Assembly (NCBI GenBank): GCA_022453515.1
Contig: JAJNNY010000011.1
Coordinates: forward strand, 186,001 to 250,000
Reading direction: 5' to 3'
DNA from: Astrocystis sublimbata
Taxonomy: Eukaryota; Ascomycota; Sordariomycetes; Xylariales; Xylariaceae
DNA: 64,000 nt
This document shows positions 25,749 to 37,700 of the stretch, one piece after another; the first letter of the stretch is position 1; every line of letters begins with the position of its first letter. The notes below the pieces were generated by a model. That model was not told the DNA's origin. It made no database searches and saw only the letters and a program-made list of their open reading frames with translations. Made by a program: the position numbers and the translations under genes.

Positions 25749-26938
25749 ATGTCTCTGTTTGGCAGGCCCGCTGCGCCGGCCTTCGGGTCCAGCACCAGTG
25801 CCTTCGGCCAACCTGCCGCCTCCAGCAGTCTCTTTGGCCAGACTCTGAGCCAACCCCAAGCCCAGCCACAACCACAGACAAGCACATTCGGTTCGAGCTT
25901 ATTAACCCAGCCCCAGGCGCAACAGCAGCAGCTACAGTTACAGCAACAGCAACAGCAACAACAACAACAGCCTGCCTCGTCCTTCATGGGCGCCAGCCAA
26001 GCAGTGCTACAGAACAGGAGCTCAATATGGGAACCAGGTCGCGAGTCGCTCAGTACGTTGAACTCATCTTCACTTTCTGTATTCTTTATGGGTGAATCGC
26101 TAACAAACTCGTTCTGCAGGCCACAAGCCAGTCACCGAACAGATGGAGGCTATTGTAGGGAAATGGGCCCCCAACAACCCCAACACGGTCTTTAAACACT
26201 ACTTCTACAACAATGTCGGCCAAGCGCGCGTCCCCTTCTTCCAGCCCGGCCCCGGCGAGGACGCCCGAGAATGGGAACAGGCCATGCACGACAAGCCAGA
26301 TGCCAATTACGTGCCTGCGCTAGCTGCTGGCTTTGCTGCCGTAGGCGAGAGACTGAAGATGCAGGAGAAGGCCCTTTCCAAGTACCGCCACACGATGCAT
26401 TCGATAAACGCCTGTCTGGATGCGATCCTATCTCAGCAAGATTTACAGACCAGTGTACGAGCTTTGAACGCGCGCCGGAAACACGCGATACTGAGGCAGA
26501 GGTGTCTTGCTTTGGCGACAAAAGTTCAAGTGCTGCGGAACAGGGGCTACTCCTTAGACAAGGACGAGGACGAGTTGAAGCTGAAGCTAGAGACGTTGGA
26601 CCAAGGTCTGACAGATCCCGCTCTGAGTGCGCGAACCGAAGAGTTATGGAGCCGGTTGCTGCTTCTTAGAGGGTACGCGGACACGCTCAAGAACGAGATC
26701 GAGCGCCGGGGCACCGAGGCCCAAGAAGGGCTGGGCGACGAGGCCGAGGCAAAGGCAAAGAAGGTACGTGCCTATTTAGACACCGTTCTTTTGACTCAAG
26801 ATTGTGCAATCACTAATCAGAAGCATTTAGATCCTGGAGGACTACGATAAACAACTACAGACACTAAAGGTTCAGGTCGAAACGATAAAGAAAGACTTTG
26901 ACGAATGGCAGGCTGAATCGAAGCCGGCCTCGAACTAA
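25749..26938 (+). CDS. NUP57: Nucleoporin Nup57 (Nup54 family), FG-repeat channel component
   Basis: Three exons, 25749-26052, 26120-26763 and 26831-26938, give 351 aa. The introns are 67 bp each, with GTACGT donors and CAG/TAG acceptors. The N-terminal 55 residues contain FG motifs (LFGRP, FGSS, FGQP, LFGQ), then a Gln-rich tract at about 57-75 encoded by CAG/CAA codons, then the conserved SIWEPGRES block. The remaining 230 residues are the alpha-helical Nup54/Nup57 core. It begins EQMEAIVGKWAPNNP and ends in long coiled coils that in the family bind Nsp1 and Nup49 to line the central transport channel of the nuclear pore. The protein is shorter than yeast Nup57 because its FG region is small. 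The first ATG follows directly on an in-frame GTG and is the obvious start. Confidence 0.93.
25920..25971 (+). repeat. CAG/CAA coding microsatellite (poly-Gln) in Nup57
   Basis: A mixed CAG/CAA tract encodes Gln-rich sequence with two Leu interruptions at its start. The codon mixing should make it less prone to length change than a pure CAG run. Confidence 0.85.
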
Positions 26939-27497
26939 ACGACATTGTCCAATACATTCAGCGTCACCTAGAGGTATACAGCTTCAGAATATAGTAGAAA
27001 GTTCAGTCTATGGGGCAGCTGTATTCGTATGGTCAGGTGGGGCTGGCCATAGAGAAAAGGGCATGAGGCATGGCGTTATGAGTCTTCGCGAGCAACTGAT
27101 TTCGAGGCCGTTTGCAACTTGCGAACACAAGGTCATCTAGAACCTGGTATTGGGCTCTAGTACAATTATCGTAATCGTATACTACTATGTCGGAGGGGAT
27201 GTGGAGTAGTATCAAATTTGATTAATAGCCATGCCGCAACGCCTCCAAACCATCTAATGCTCGTAGTTTTTTGCGCTTCCATTCGATATCCCGTGCGTTG
27301 CTTGCGTTGCTTGTGTACAGTTCATGTGTTGTTACAAAGGTATGCGAAGGTAGGTACCGGGAATCTTGACGAGCAAGGCCGTAGCGCCTACCAGTTGCGC
27401 TCGTCGTATCTAGTCGTATGCTTCGACCAAGAAACCCAGGGGCAAGGGATTCTACCGAGTGCGTGCATGTCGTTTCGGTGTTATGGGATAACGATGC
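26939..27497. other. Convergent 3' intergenic region between Nup57 and TOM5
   Basis: 560 bp hold the two 3' UTRs, which face each other. No gene or repeat is supported. Confidence 0.6.
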
Positions 27498-27867
27498 CTA
27501 GAACAAGCCTGTAACGCCGGAGAAGGCATCGACAACAAACGGAGCTGGCGAGAATGATCTTGTCAGTACGTAGTTGGTTGCGGCGAGACAGCCTGACGCG
27601 GGCATCGTAGAGAAGTAGGCAGGGAGGGTGGGCAGGCCGGGCTCGACATACAGATGTACAGGATAACGGCGGTGGTGAGGAACTGCTTGACGGTGAAGTT
27701 GGCCTCGGCTTCGAGCTGTCGGATCTCCTCCGCAGAGATCTGTGGGGGTGCGACTACAACAAAAGAGCAAATGTGTCAGTAGTGCTTCTTGTCCATTGCA
27801 GAATACCTGAAGTAGTTATAACATAGCCGGGGTCGCATGACTTTGAAGACTTACATCCGCCGAACAT
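27498..27867 (-). CDS. TOM5: Mitochondrial import receptor subunit TOM5
   Basis: A 53-residue protein spread over three exons, 27867-27855, 27753-27652 and 27544-27498, with introns of 101 and 107 bp, so it is too short and broken to appear as one open frame. All junctions are GT-AG and keep phase. The sequence begins MFGGFAPPQIS, has an acidic helix (AEEIRQLEAEANFTVKQFL) and then one membrane helix (TTAVILYISPFVVDAF). This is the tail-anchored layout of small Tom proteins and closely follows the Pezizomycotina TOM5 pattern. Tom5 sits in the outer membrane TOM complex and passes preproteins from the receptors to the Tom40 pore. Convergent with Nup57 and divergent from the glycine decarboxylase gene. 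Confidence 0.9.
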
Positions 27868-29437
27868 CTTGTGATTATGATTATGTAGATTTCGGGTAGC
27901 TGGTGTTCTTTGGAGAGCTCAAATAGTGGCGACGAGGTCAGTTGGGGTTTCGCGATGTGTGCAAGCTTGGGTATGGTATGCGGTGCCAAACAATGACGAC
28001 TAATTCAGTCCATCAATCCACCAGTACTGCCTGCTTGCTACGTATCGTACGGACCTAGCTGAGATTTTTTTCTAGATACAGTCGGCGGTAGCCGCCAAGA
28101 CCTGGAGGGCCTTCCGACCAGGATGTGGCGTGGCTCCCAAGGGCAAGCTGTGGCGTTCTGCAACATCCTCGGCATGTGCTAGTGCTACCATACCAGTTCG
28201 CCAGTCAGTCACTGCCCACTGCCCACTTACAACATCTGCTTAACATCAAACCGGGAGATAACAATCACTCTATCTATGGAATTCCAGTAGATTCATCGCG
28301 AAACAAACCTATGTGCAGTGTTTGACATGAACTTCATGATTTACTTACATTTCAATTTCAATCAATTAAGTTTGGAGGTTCAGGAGAGGGGGGCAATACG
28401 TTGAGCATCATACTATGTACAGCTTACTAAATCCACCAAGATCCTGTATGGTACCTGTGATTATGTACCTCCGGCGGTATCGCACTTGAGCCTCACTAAA
28501 ATGGCATGTTCAGCTAAAAGTTAGGTAAAGTGAGCCCGCCCGTTCAGATATTTGCAGATCATTACGCACACATAAACATGTAGCGATATCGATGCCGTGT
28601 ATCCCCGGAATCGACGTATTATCACATAGGCTTTGGTGCAGGGAACTAGAAGAATCAGATGTTAGGGTATCACTGCATGGAGCGTGGCTGGTACTTACAG
28701 TATTATAAGTTAGGTATCATTCAGATACTACAGTCGCACCAAGGCACGTACAATATTCATTGTGTTGGCTTTGCATATGCAAATTTGGGTCATTGTGCCA
28801 TTCCCGTCTGATGGGGATCGCCCTAACGGCCGAGTATAATGGGAATTATCTTGACCTGTTCGCATTCGGTATTGCACGAGGTACTAAGGAAGTGCTACTA
28901 TTTGGGCGAGGAGGGGTCCGAATCTACCCGCTCTGGACGCTATCAGATTCCTTGGTTCCTGAGCAAGCCCCGCCAGGGACCCTTATCTTGCCGGCGAGCC
29001 AGGTTCCTGGGCATATCGCACCACCACCGGCAGACAGGAAAGTTTAAGCCGATGACGGCTAACCTAAGTCTAGTGGCCATACTTTTTGCCCCAGGCCAGT
29101 ACTGATGCACCTTTTGTTCACCGTCCCTTTTTTTCCCTTGGGTGCATCGGTAGAAATTAACACGAAGCACGAGAGTGTTCTGTCTGGAATCTTGCTTGCT
29201 CTTCTTTCTCCTTTGGCATCAAGGTGTATAGGATACAGACCCTCCAGCATGACAGCTTGATAGCCCACTTCCCCGACTTACAAGATCCAGGATCCAGCAA
29301 AACCTATACTCTCGCGTGGTTGTCGGCTACCCCCTGGGCCAATCGAAGCCAACCGCGGCATCAGCTGAACTTTTGTTGATCGCTTAATTTCCATTACATA
29401 TCCCGGAGACGTTGCAGGGGATTATCATCGCTCCAAC
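27868..29437. other. Intergenic region between divergent TOM5 and glycine decarboxylase genes
   Basis: 1.57 kb without a supported gene. Both ends must carry promoters and 5' UTRs. Two short plus-strand frames near 28760-29105 overlap each other in different phases and have no family resemblance, so I leave them out. Confidence 0.55.
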
Positions 29438-32400
29438 ATGTCTTCCCTGGCGCGAGCTGTCCCGCGCCGCCTGGGTCAGCTCTCAGCTCCATCACGAGTC
29501 TCCTTGGTCCACCCTCGCCGATACCCTACAACTAGCTGGCTATGTCGTGCATCTACGCCTGGCACCAGTCACAACATAACTTCAGCGCGCAGGCCGTACT
29601 CGAGCGTGCCCTCGACTAGCGAGGATGTCAATTCCGTCCCCCACTCTGCCGCCGCCATGGCTACCTTCCAGTCCTTGGACTCATTCCCCCGCCGTCATAT
29701 CGGTCCCGACGAAGCCGACGTAGCTGAGATGCTGAAGGCCCTGTCGCCTCCCATCCGCGACTTGGACGAATTTGTCTCCCAAGTGCTTCCGCCTGATATC
29801 AGAGCAAAATCAGGACTGAAGCTAGAGAGGACACCCGGTTGCGCCGAGTCGGATCTTTCCGAAGCAGTCAATGACTATATCTCCGATATATCCGTCATGA
29901 AGAGCTTCATCGGCTCGGGATACTATGGCTCCCACACGCCCGCTGTCATCCAGCGGAACGTGCTGGAGAATCCAGCCTGGTACACAAGTTACACCCCCTA
30001 CCAGCCAGAAATCAGCCAAGGCCGCCTGGAGTCATTGGTCAACTTTCAGACCATGGTCTCGGACCTCACCGCGCTTCCCATTGCCAACGCCAGTCTGCTT
30101 GACGAGGGAACCGCCGCTGCCGAAGCCATGACACTGTCGATGAACGCCCTTCAGGGGAAAAGGGCGAAGAGTCAAAACAAGACCTATGTGGTCTCTTCGG
30201 CCATGCACCCCCAGACTGTTTCGGTTATGCGTGGGCGTGCCGAGGGATTCGGAATCACCATCCTCCCATTGGACCTCTCCCAGCAGGAAAGCCACAAGAA
30301 GATCGAGGCTCTGGGCGATGATCTCGTCGGGGTCATGGTCCAGTACCCTGATACATACGGTGGCGTGGATGACCACCGAGCTCTGGCTGATCTTGTCCAC
30401 GGTCAAGGCGCTCTCCTCAGTGTAGCGACTGACTTGCTGGCTTTGACCATGCTGACGCCACCCGGAGAGTGGGGTGCAGACGTTGCATTCGGTAGCGCTC
30501 AGCGTTTTGGTATTCCCCTCGGCTATGGTGGGCCTCATGCCGCCTTCTTCTCCGTCACGGAGAAGCATAAGCGGAAGATACCCGGCAGGTTGGTTGGGTT
30601 GTCCAAGGACAGAATGGGCCGCAACGCTTATAGACTGGCATTGCAGACCCGTGAGCAGCACATTCGCCGCGAAAAGGCCACGAGTAACGTCTGTACATCA
30701 CAGGCCTTGTTGGCTAACATGAGCGCTCTCTTTGCCGTTTATCACGGACCCGAGGGTCTGAAGGCTATTGCCGAGAGGACTATCCGCGGAGCCAGGGCTA
30801 TCCAAGCTGGTGCTGAAGCAGCCGGCTTCGCAGTGACAAAAAGTAAGCAAGATCAGAACGGCCGCGTGTTATTCGACACAGTAATTGTGAACTTTGGAGA
30901 TAAAGGTCTCCGTACACAATTTACTACGATTGCCAAAGAGCAGGGTCTACTCGTTCGTCTGATTGGCGAAGAGAAGATTGGAATTTCTGTCGATGAAACG
31001 ACCAGTCTGGGTGACCTGGCCACCATCATTGGGATATTCAATTCGGTCAAGAAGGGAACAACAGATGTCGATCTCCCAGGTGCGCAAAAGCTCACGGAGC
31101 AACTTCTGTCGAAGCAGACCGGCCCATTGGACATCCCTGAAGACTTCCGACGAACGTCTGAGTTCATGACACACCCTGTCTTCAACACACATCACTCGGA
31201 GACAGAAATTCTACGGTATATTCATCTACTCCAGTCGAAGGACTTGTCTCTGGTCCACTCCATGATTCCACTTGGCTCGTGCACTATGAAGCTCAACGGA
31301 ACCACCGAGATGTCTCTCATCACGAAGCCCGAGTTCTCTAAAATACACCCATACACTCCTCGGTCGTACATCGCGGGCTACCAGAGACTCCTCGAGCACT
31401 TCTCGGGACAATTGGCGGAAATCACGGGAATGGACGCCACATCTCTTCAACCGAACTCTGGAGCTCAAGGAGAGTTCGCTGGACTACGTTCCATCAGACA
31501 GTTCCATCAGGCTAACAAGAAGCCTGATGGAAAAGACCGTGATATCTGTCTCATCCCGAAGTCGGCTCATGGCACAAACCCTGCATCTGCTTCCATGGCA
31601 GGCATGCGTGTAGTTCCGATCAAGTGCGACGATGCGACTGGCAACCTTGACCTGGCAGATCTCGAAGCACAATGTAAGAAGCATCAAGCTGAGCTAGGAG
31701 CCATTATGGTCACTTACCCTAGCACCTACGGTGTTTTCGAGCCTGGTATCAGGAAGGTTTGTGAACTTGTGCATAAGTATGGTGGACAGGTGTACATGGA
31801 TGGTGCCAACATGAATGCTCAGATCGGACTATGTTCGCCAGGAGAGATTGGCGCTGATGTATGCCACCTCAACCTGCACAAGACGTTCTGCATCCCTCAC
31901 GGTGGAGGTGGTCCAGGTGTAGGCCCCATCTGTGTCAAGAGCCATCTCGAGCCTTTCCTACCAGGAAACCCAGCCCCTGGCAATGTCGAAGGTGCTGGTG
32001 CCGAGCTCGTGAGCAACAGGGCTGTGAGCAGCTCCGAGTTTGGCAGCGCCAGTATCAACCTCATCAGCTGGGCTTACAACACTTTAATGGGCACGCACCC
32101 CCTTTATCTGTTTTTTGAGGCCCAACTTATCAAAATACTTTGACTAACCTTATCTTCCGCAGGTCCTAATGGTCTTACACACGCCACGAAGATCACGCTG
32201 CTCAACGCGAACTACATTCTTTCCCGCCTCAAGCCCCACTTTGACATACTCTACGTCAATGAGAATGGCAGATGCGCTCACGAGTTTATTCTCGATCCTC
32301 GACCATTCAGTAAATCCGCTGGCGTCGAGGCTATTGACATTGCCAAGCGTCTTCAGGATTACGGATTCCACGCACCAACTATGAGCTGGCCTGTTGCGAA

Positions 32401-32804
32401 TACGTTGATGATTGAGCCAACTGAGAGCGAGAGCAAGGAGGAATTGGACCGGTTTATTGATGCTCTTATCAGCATCCGTGGAGAAATCCGCGAGATCGAA
32501 GAGGGAAGGGTATCCCGTGACGAGAACGTGCTCAAGAATGCACCCCACCCCATGCAGGACTTCATAGAGGGCGAATGGGACCGGAACTACTCGCGAGAGA
32601 AGGCAGCGTACCCGCTCCCTTGGCTTAAGCAGAAGAAATTCTGGCCTAGCGTCGCTAGAATCAACGATGGTGAGCTCCCCTCTTTTCGTGGTATCCCACA
32701 CACGACTCGCTGAATCAACTAACCCCGGCCTTTTAGCTTACGGTGACCTCAACCTATTCTGCACATGTCCTCCGGTTGAGGATACGACTGGAGAAACAAG
32801 ATGA
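29438..32804 (+). CDS. GCV2: Glycine dehydrogenase (decarboxylating), P protein, mitochondrial
   Basis: Three exons, 29438-32090, 32163-32669 and 32737-32804, give 1075 aa, normal for the eukaryotic P protein. It decarboxylates glycine with PLP and passes the aminomethyl group to lipoylated H protein in the mitochondrial glycine cleavage system. The first 60-70 residues are Arg/Ser-rich with few acids, a mitochondrial transit peptide. The N-terminal half starts at [17 protein letters not shown]. The C-terminal half carries [18 protein letters not shown] with the PLP lysine at residue 815. Intron 1 has a GC donor (32091-32092, G/GCACGC) with branch ACTAAC and acceptor CGCAG. With it the frame resumes as [13 protein letters not shown], the conserved family sequence, whereas no usable GT donor lies nearby. 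Exon 3 encodes the C-terminus [16 protein letters not shown]. Confidence 0.97.
32091..32162 (+). other. Non-canonical GC-AG intron in the glycine decarboxylase gene
   Basis: 72 bp beginning GCACGC and ending CCGCAG, with ACTAAC branch sequence 15-20 bp before the acceptor. The flanking codons join as G/GT, Gly, and restore a conserved block of the family. Confidence 0.85.
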
Positions 32805-34036
32805 AATACTTTTAACGATTGATTTAGCGTGCGTATATTGCGCTGTAGAAGGGATCTACTGTGACGGTATCATTTGATTAATTTCTCTCTCTCGTAAAAC
32901 GATGATATCCAAGGTTCAACATCAATGGAACGCATACGGCGTCGCGGCGGGCATCGAGTTTTCCCAGGACTCTATTATTTCTTCTGGGCGGAGTACTTTT
33001 CAACATTGGCATAGAGTGGCGCCCTTCATGCGGCATTCAACTACTACGCGGCTTCGTCTCCCTTAACTTGAGCGAAGATATAATGGGGCGGATCTAATGG
33101 TTTTTATACCATTTCACGCGCATTTGGATAGGTACTGTGCTCAAGCGCAGCGTTGTTTCAACACGCATATTAGGACAGGTAGAGAGTCCATGGTAGATAG
33201 AAAGAAATACACGAAGAGATATTATTTAGACCCTCCTAGATATCCCATAGAGCGTCCTATAATAGATCACCTATTCTCGATACAGTTGTTTCCTCCGGTG
33301 TTATATTGGAGTTCAATGATGCTTATGATATGTCCATGTTATCAAGGTATAACATGATTGGTTTATTCGACTTTCTTGCTTTTCCCATCGTACCGTTGTG
33401 ACACGCAGTTGCTCTCTCTTGCAATTGAGCCCCATTTCGTTGCTGTTTCAAAAGCATGTAGATCCAACATGCCTTTGAGAAAGAGACGAACCAGATCGTC
33501 CTCCTGCATGATGATCAACAAGCTGCATCTAGTATAACCCAGCTGCATAACCAATTGACCCGCAAGCTCGTCGCATTCTAGAATCATGACATTCAATACA
33601 AACTAATGATTATACTTTTGAGATACGTAGGTAACATTCGAAGTATTAAGACACCACTATTTCCCGCAAACCCACCTCAGTTTACCCTACTCGTGTGATG
33701 CGTAATTGAGCGTGAATGTCCTTCGCATATATGTATGGGATGGGCTGCATCTCACCTCAACTAATAGGACCTAGCGTACTGTATGAAATCGCGGGGAGGG
33801 GATGAGCTGAACTTTCTCCCCGCCCACATTTATCAGCTCCTCCGTCAGCCGCGACTGACTGACTGACTGATCAAGAAGCCAACAGGACTCAACTTGCAAA
33901 TATACAATACTTACCATTCGCACTTGCGGCGCCATATTGACAAATTCATCACAGCCGTAGGTGATCATACGGAGCTAGCTGCCCAGGCCATGAACCCCGT
34001 CTCTTCATAACCTACATACATAAAACAACACAAAAT
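32805..34036. other. Intergenic region between glycine decarboxylase and GNAT genes
   Basis: No supported gene. It holds the 3' UTR of the decarboxylase gene and the promoter of the acetyltransferase. A fourfold GACT run occurs around 33853-33869. Confidence 0.6.
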
Positions 34037-34729
34037 ATGACCTCGACGGAACCCCCCTCGTCCCTCGTGACAATAAAAACCACCCTCCCGAAGCGTCCCT
34101 TCCCACCCAACGCCTCGCGCGCCCCCCTCCGCACAGCGCGCCTCATCCTGCGCCCCTGCACGCAAGACGACCTCGCGGCCCTGCACGCTCTGCGCACGCA
34201 GCCGGAGGTCATGGCGTGCACGGCGGCGGGGACGATTGACGCCTCACTGGCCGTGACGCAGGGGCGGCTGGACCCGTTCCTGCCGCCGGGCGACGGGGAG
34301 ACTTATAATCCCGCAATATGCCTTGCGGCCACAGGCGAGCTCATCGGGCTTGGGGGCGTGTTCAATTTGGCAAAATGCGAGTTTGGATGGCCTGAGGTGG
34401 GGTATATGTTGAGGAAAGAGCATTGGGGGAAGGGGTATGCGACGGAGTTTATTACGGCGTTTCTGGAGGCTTGGTGGGGGTTGGAGAGGGAGGTGGTGCA
34501 GATTCGGGTTGATTCAAGCTCTGTGCGCGGAGGTGAGGTGAAGGATGGGGATACGGTGCCGGAGATGCTGGGTGCTATTGTTGAGGCGGGCAATAGGGGT
34601 AGTTTGAGGATTATGGAAAAGGGCGGTTTCACGCGCTTCAAGAGCTGGACTGAGGCTTCGCAGCACAAGGGGGAGGAGGGGTCGGAGGTTACGCTGGTTG
34701 GGTTTGTGAATACGGGGCCGGCGAAATAG
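34037..34729 (+). CDS. GNAT-family N-acetyltransferase (RimJ/RimL-like)
   Basis: Intronless, 230 aa, ATG to TAG. After a short N-terminal lead, TARLILRPCTQDDLAALHAL is the typical start of the Acetyltransf_3 / RimJ-RimL branch. The acetyl-CoA site is seen as WPEVGYMLRKEHWGKGYATE, with the Q/R-x-x-G-x-G/A motif as HWGKGYA. The later NRGSLRIMEKGGF is the motif B region that follows in this branch. An acidic insert sits between the two (about 160-180). Bacterial and fungal relatives acetylate ribosomal proteins, amino acids or small toxic molecules; the substrate cannot be read from sequence. The coding part is clearly more GC-rich than its surroundings, especially at the 5' end. Confidence 0.92.
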   Translation: MTSTEPPSSLVTIKTTLPKRPFPPNASRAPLRTARLILRPCTQDDLAALHALRTQPEVMACTAAGTIDASLAVTQGRLDPFLPPGDGETYNPAICLAATGELIGLGGVFNLAKCEFGWPEVGYMLRKEHWGKGYATEFITAFLEAWWGLEREVVQIRVDSSSVRGGEVKDGDTVPEMLGAIVEAGNRGSLRIMEKGGFTRFKSWTEASQHKGEEGSEVTLVGFVNTGPAK

Positions 34730-37700
34730 GTTGTGTTGCTTCGAGGTGCTTTGGATTGGATCAGGTTGTATGGTTTCCATCTACGTAACTTACATGTGGG
34801 AGATGGTTACACAGGGAGATGGATTGTCTGTGATCTCTGGTTATGAGTGGAATCGACGCCAGTGAGGGCGATCTCAGACATTCAACCTAATGAATCAAAC
34901 ACGTGCGGTGGAATGTGGCAAATGGTAAATGATCAACGTCACTGTGAGACAATTGGTACTAGACGAGAAGGTAGTAGATGTTTGGTTTGAGAGCCATTGA
35001 GGCCATGATCAGGACACCTGTCCTATCAAGGAAACTTGTATAGCAAACACATGAGAGGTCTGCTGTGGTTGCTCTTTACTATGCCGCCCTCTGAAGAAGA
35101 TTGTTTTGAGAATTCGCGCGCTCGTTTAACGGATCGCTTTCCGAACAACAGCCCCCTGGACGAGAAGAACCGCCACCGGACCTCGAGGCATTTACTCGTA
35201 CGTCTCATGGCGCACACTTATTCCAGCGCGTCATTGCGCAATCGCTAGTCTGTATATAACGGCTTGGTCAAGGAGTGATCCGGGCCTGGGTGGCTGCCTC
35301 TAAAGTACATACTTACTTACCTTAGGTAGGCATGAATTGAAGCGCGCGCTATTTTTGTTGAGGTTTTGTGCAACACAAGATCTGAGACTGCTCACATGGA
35401 ATGCTAATATGATGATTGCTCAATGGTCCTAGCTGAGACTCACAGCCACAGCCACACACATATCGCTCAGATCTCTGATCTCATCACTCTACCTAAGTAC
35501 GTATGTATTAGTCACTGGGCTGAATTTTCATCTCACTGGCGACCCGGCGTGTATTCTCGCGCAATCGTACGCTAGAATCAACGATAGTCTTCGCTTAGGT
35601 TCGATCAATCCGGTGAAATATGACTCGCGCGTTGATGGGGTGACCCGAAAGTGCGGGCCAAAGATTCATGCCTCAGGTCGGCGGCGCCTGACACAATTGC
35701 TCACGGGCAGCATACACTAATCGGGCGACTAATGGGCCATGTTAACGCCCAGGCCAACCTGGCTGGCTCCATTAGGCGCCTCTTTTCTGCAACATGAAAT
35801 TTGCAGGTATTCAGGGCCACAAGGCCAGGGTGGTCGGTCGTTGTGGCTGAGATGAAACGTGCTAATAGCGCCCATTAAGATGTCACGATATAGGGCAAAA
35901 GCGGTCCTGAAGAGAAAAGAGGCCGCTTGCTCTGGTTGCTAGGGGGAACTCAAGGTACCCAGGTACTACTGTACCTATGGGAAGCGTAGAGTTTGGACTG
36001 GCCCAATATTGAAGCTTTGGGGTTTAATAAGTTGCTTTTCGAGCGGCGACAGAGCGCATTGGCCCGCGATCCTGTTCTCCCCGCAAGTATATACACCATA
36101 GCGGCTTGCTAGGGCCGGCGGTAAAGGGATGGTGCAAAGAATGGACCGAAAGATAGTGGGTGTAATAGCACGAACACACGTCTTGTGATCAAAGTCATTG
36201 CGCGGTGACGAAATGGCCACAACGCAGGAAAGCCCTGGACCGCTCACCGTTAAACTCAGGTTCGTGGAACGTGGTGGGCGTTGAATGGTACAGTTCATAT
36301 TCGCCTGTGGGAAGCCACACGAATTGCCCATAACATTAGGCACCCTCCCTTTGTCGGTGTAGCTGAGGTACTAGGAGGTAGGTAGGACGAGCAAACCAGC
36401 GGGTGGGGAGACAGAAAAGTTTGCAACGTGGACTTCGTGGACCTCGCTGTGTGTGACACGCTGACAGAGCTGACGGGCAAGGCGGCCTGCAGGAAACCAA
36501 ATTTAATGCCGGGCCACGAGACTGCAGCGGCCTTGCATAGATAGGTCGCACGGAAGTTGCAAGCGCAACTATGTAATCTGATTGGAGTTCAATTATTGCG
36601 ATTGGCATGACGGCAGCAGTAATCAATTCTGGTACGCAGATATCGGATAGCGAGGGAGTGAGGGAGCGAGGGCATCGTCAAATTGCTACGGAGACTGGTA
36701 AATGGGCACCCGATTCGAGACAAGCGCTCTCTCCGCAAAATGTTAGTTGATGGCCAGTTCTGACGAGATGAGAGCTGCTTAGCCCTACATGATCTTAGGC
36801 TGCTCTTAGGTACCGTGCCAAGGCCTGTAGTACAGAGAAGAGTGTGGAGTAGTAGCATTGAAGAACCATAGAATGTCGCCAAAGGTTCTATAACTTCCTT
36901 AGTCCACCAACCAGACAGGACCTGCTGCATTGAGCAATAAATTCCCTGCGTGTACCCTATATCGCGCAAGCAAGTACAGATAGGAAGCCGACATTGTGCA
37001 AATTAGCGGTCCAGTTTTGGCGGTTGGAGTTACGGTACCAATGCAAAATTCGATTTGAAGTGGAAAGCGTGTACACAAATTATTTCGGCCTGAGCCGGGA
37101 CGCCTAGAGGCTAAGAAAAAAAACCCTCTTAACCGACAGCTGAGGCACAAAGGAAGGCATGCTTTGTTCCTATGCTTCGGTGGCGTCCTGGTCAATGCTC
37201 TGTACCTATTTTAGCATAACTCCCTATGCTTGCGCCGAATGTTTGGCTAAGCAGTCCCTGTCGTCTCAGCGTCATGAATGGGTATGGCTGCATCGTGCGC
37301 CTAGCCAGGGGTATGGTTCCGAATGGCATCAGCCCAGCACCCGGCAGACTTCTTCTGGCAGACTCGACGGGGTTCAATAGTACTATCGATGCTAGCTAGG
37401 GCCGGTGGTATGTGCTCGTACCGTGCTACACTAAGCCGAAGGGCCAAAAAGCGGGTTTTGAACAGGCCCTCGCAGGCTTTCACCCACGAGACACCCAGAC
37501 ATACATGGGGTATATGGTGTAATTTCGTAATTTCCGGTGGCCCAAGCTGTGCCTGAAGAGCAGATCTCCAGGGTCACCTCGCCTGTCAACCAGCAGTGAC
37601 TATGGGGAAGCATCGTAGGTGGTCTGGATATCGTGAGTTTGCATAGATATCCAAGATGCGCTACTAAAGGATGAAGCAAGGCAGCATTGCGTTGGGCAAC

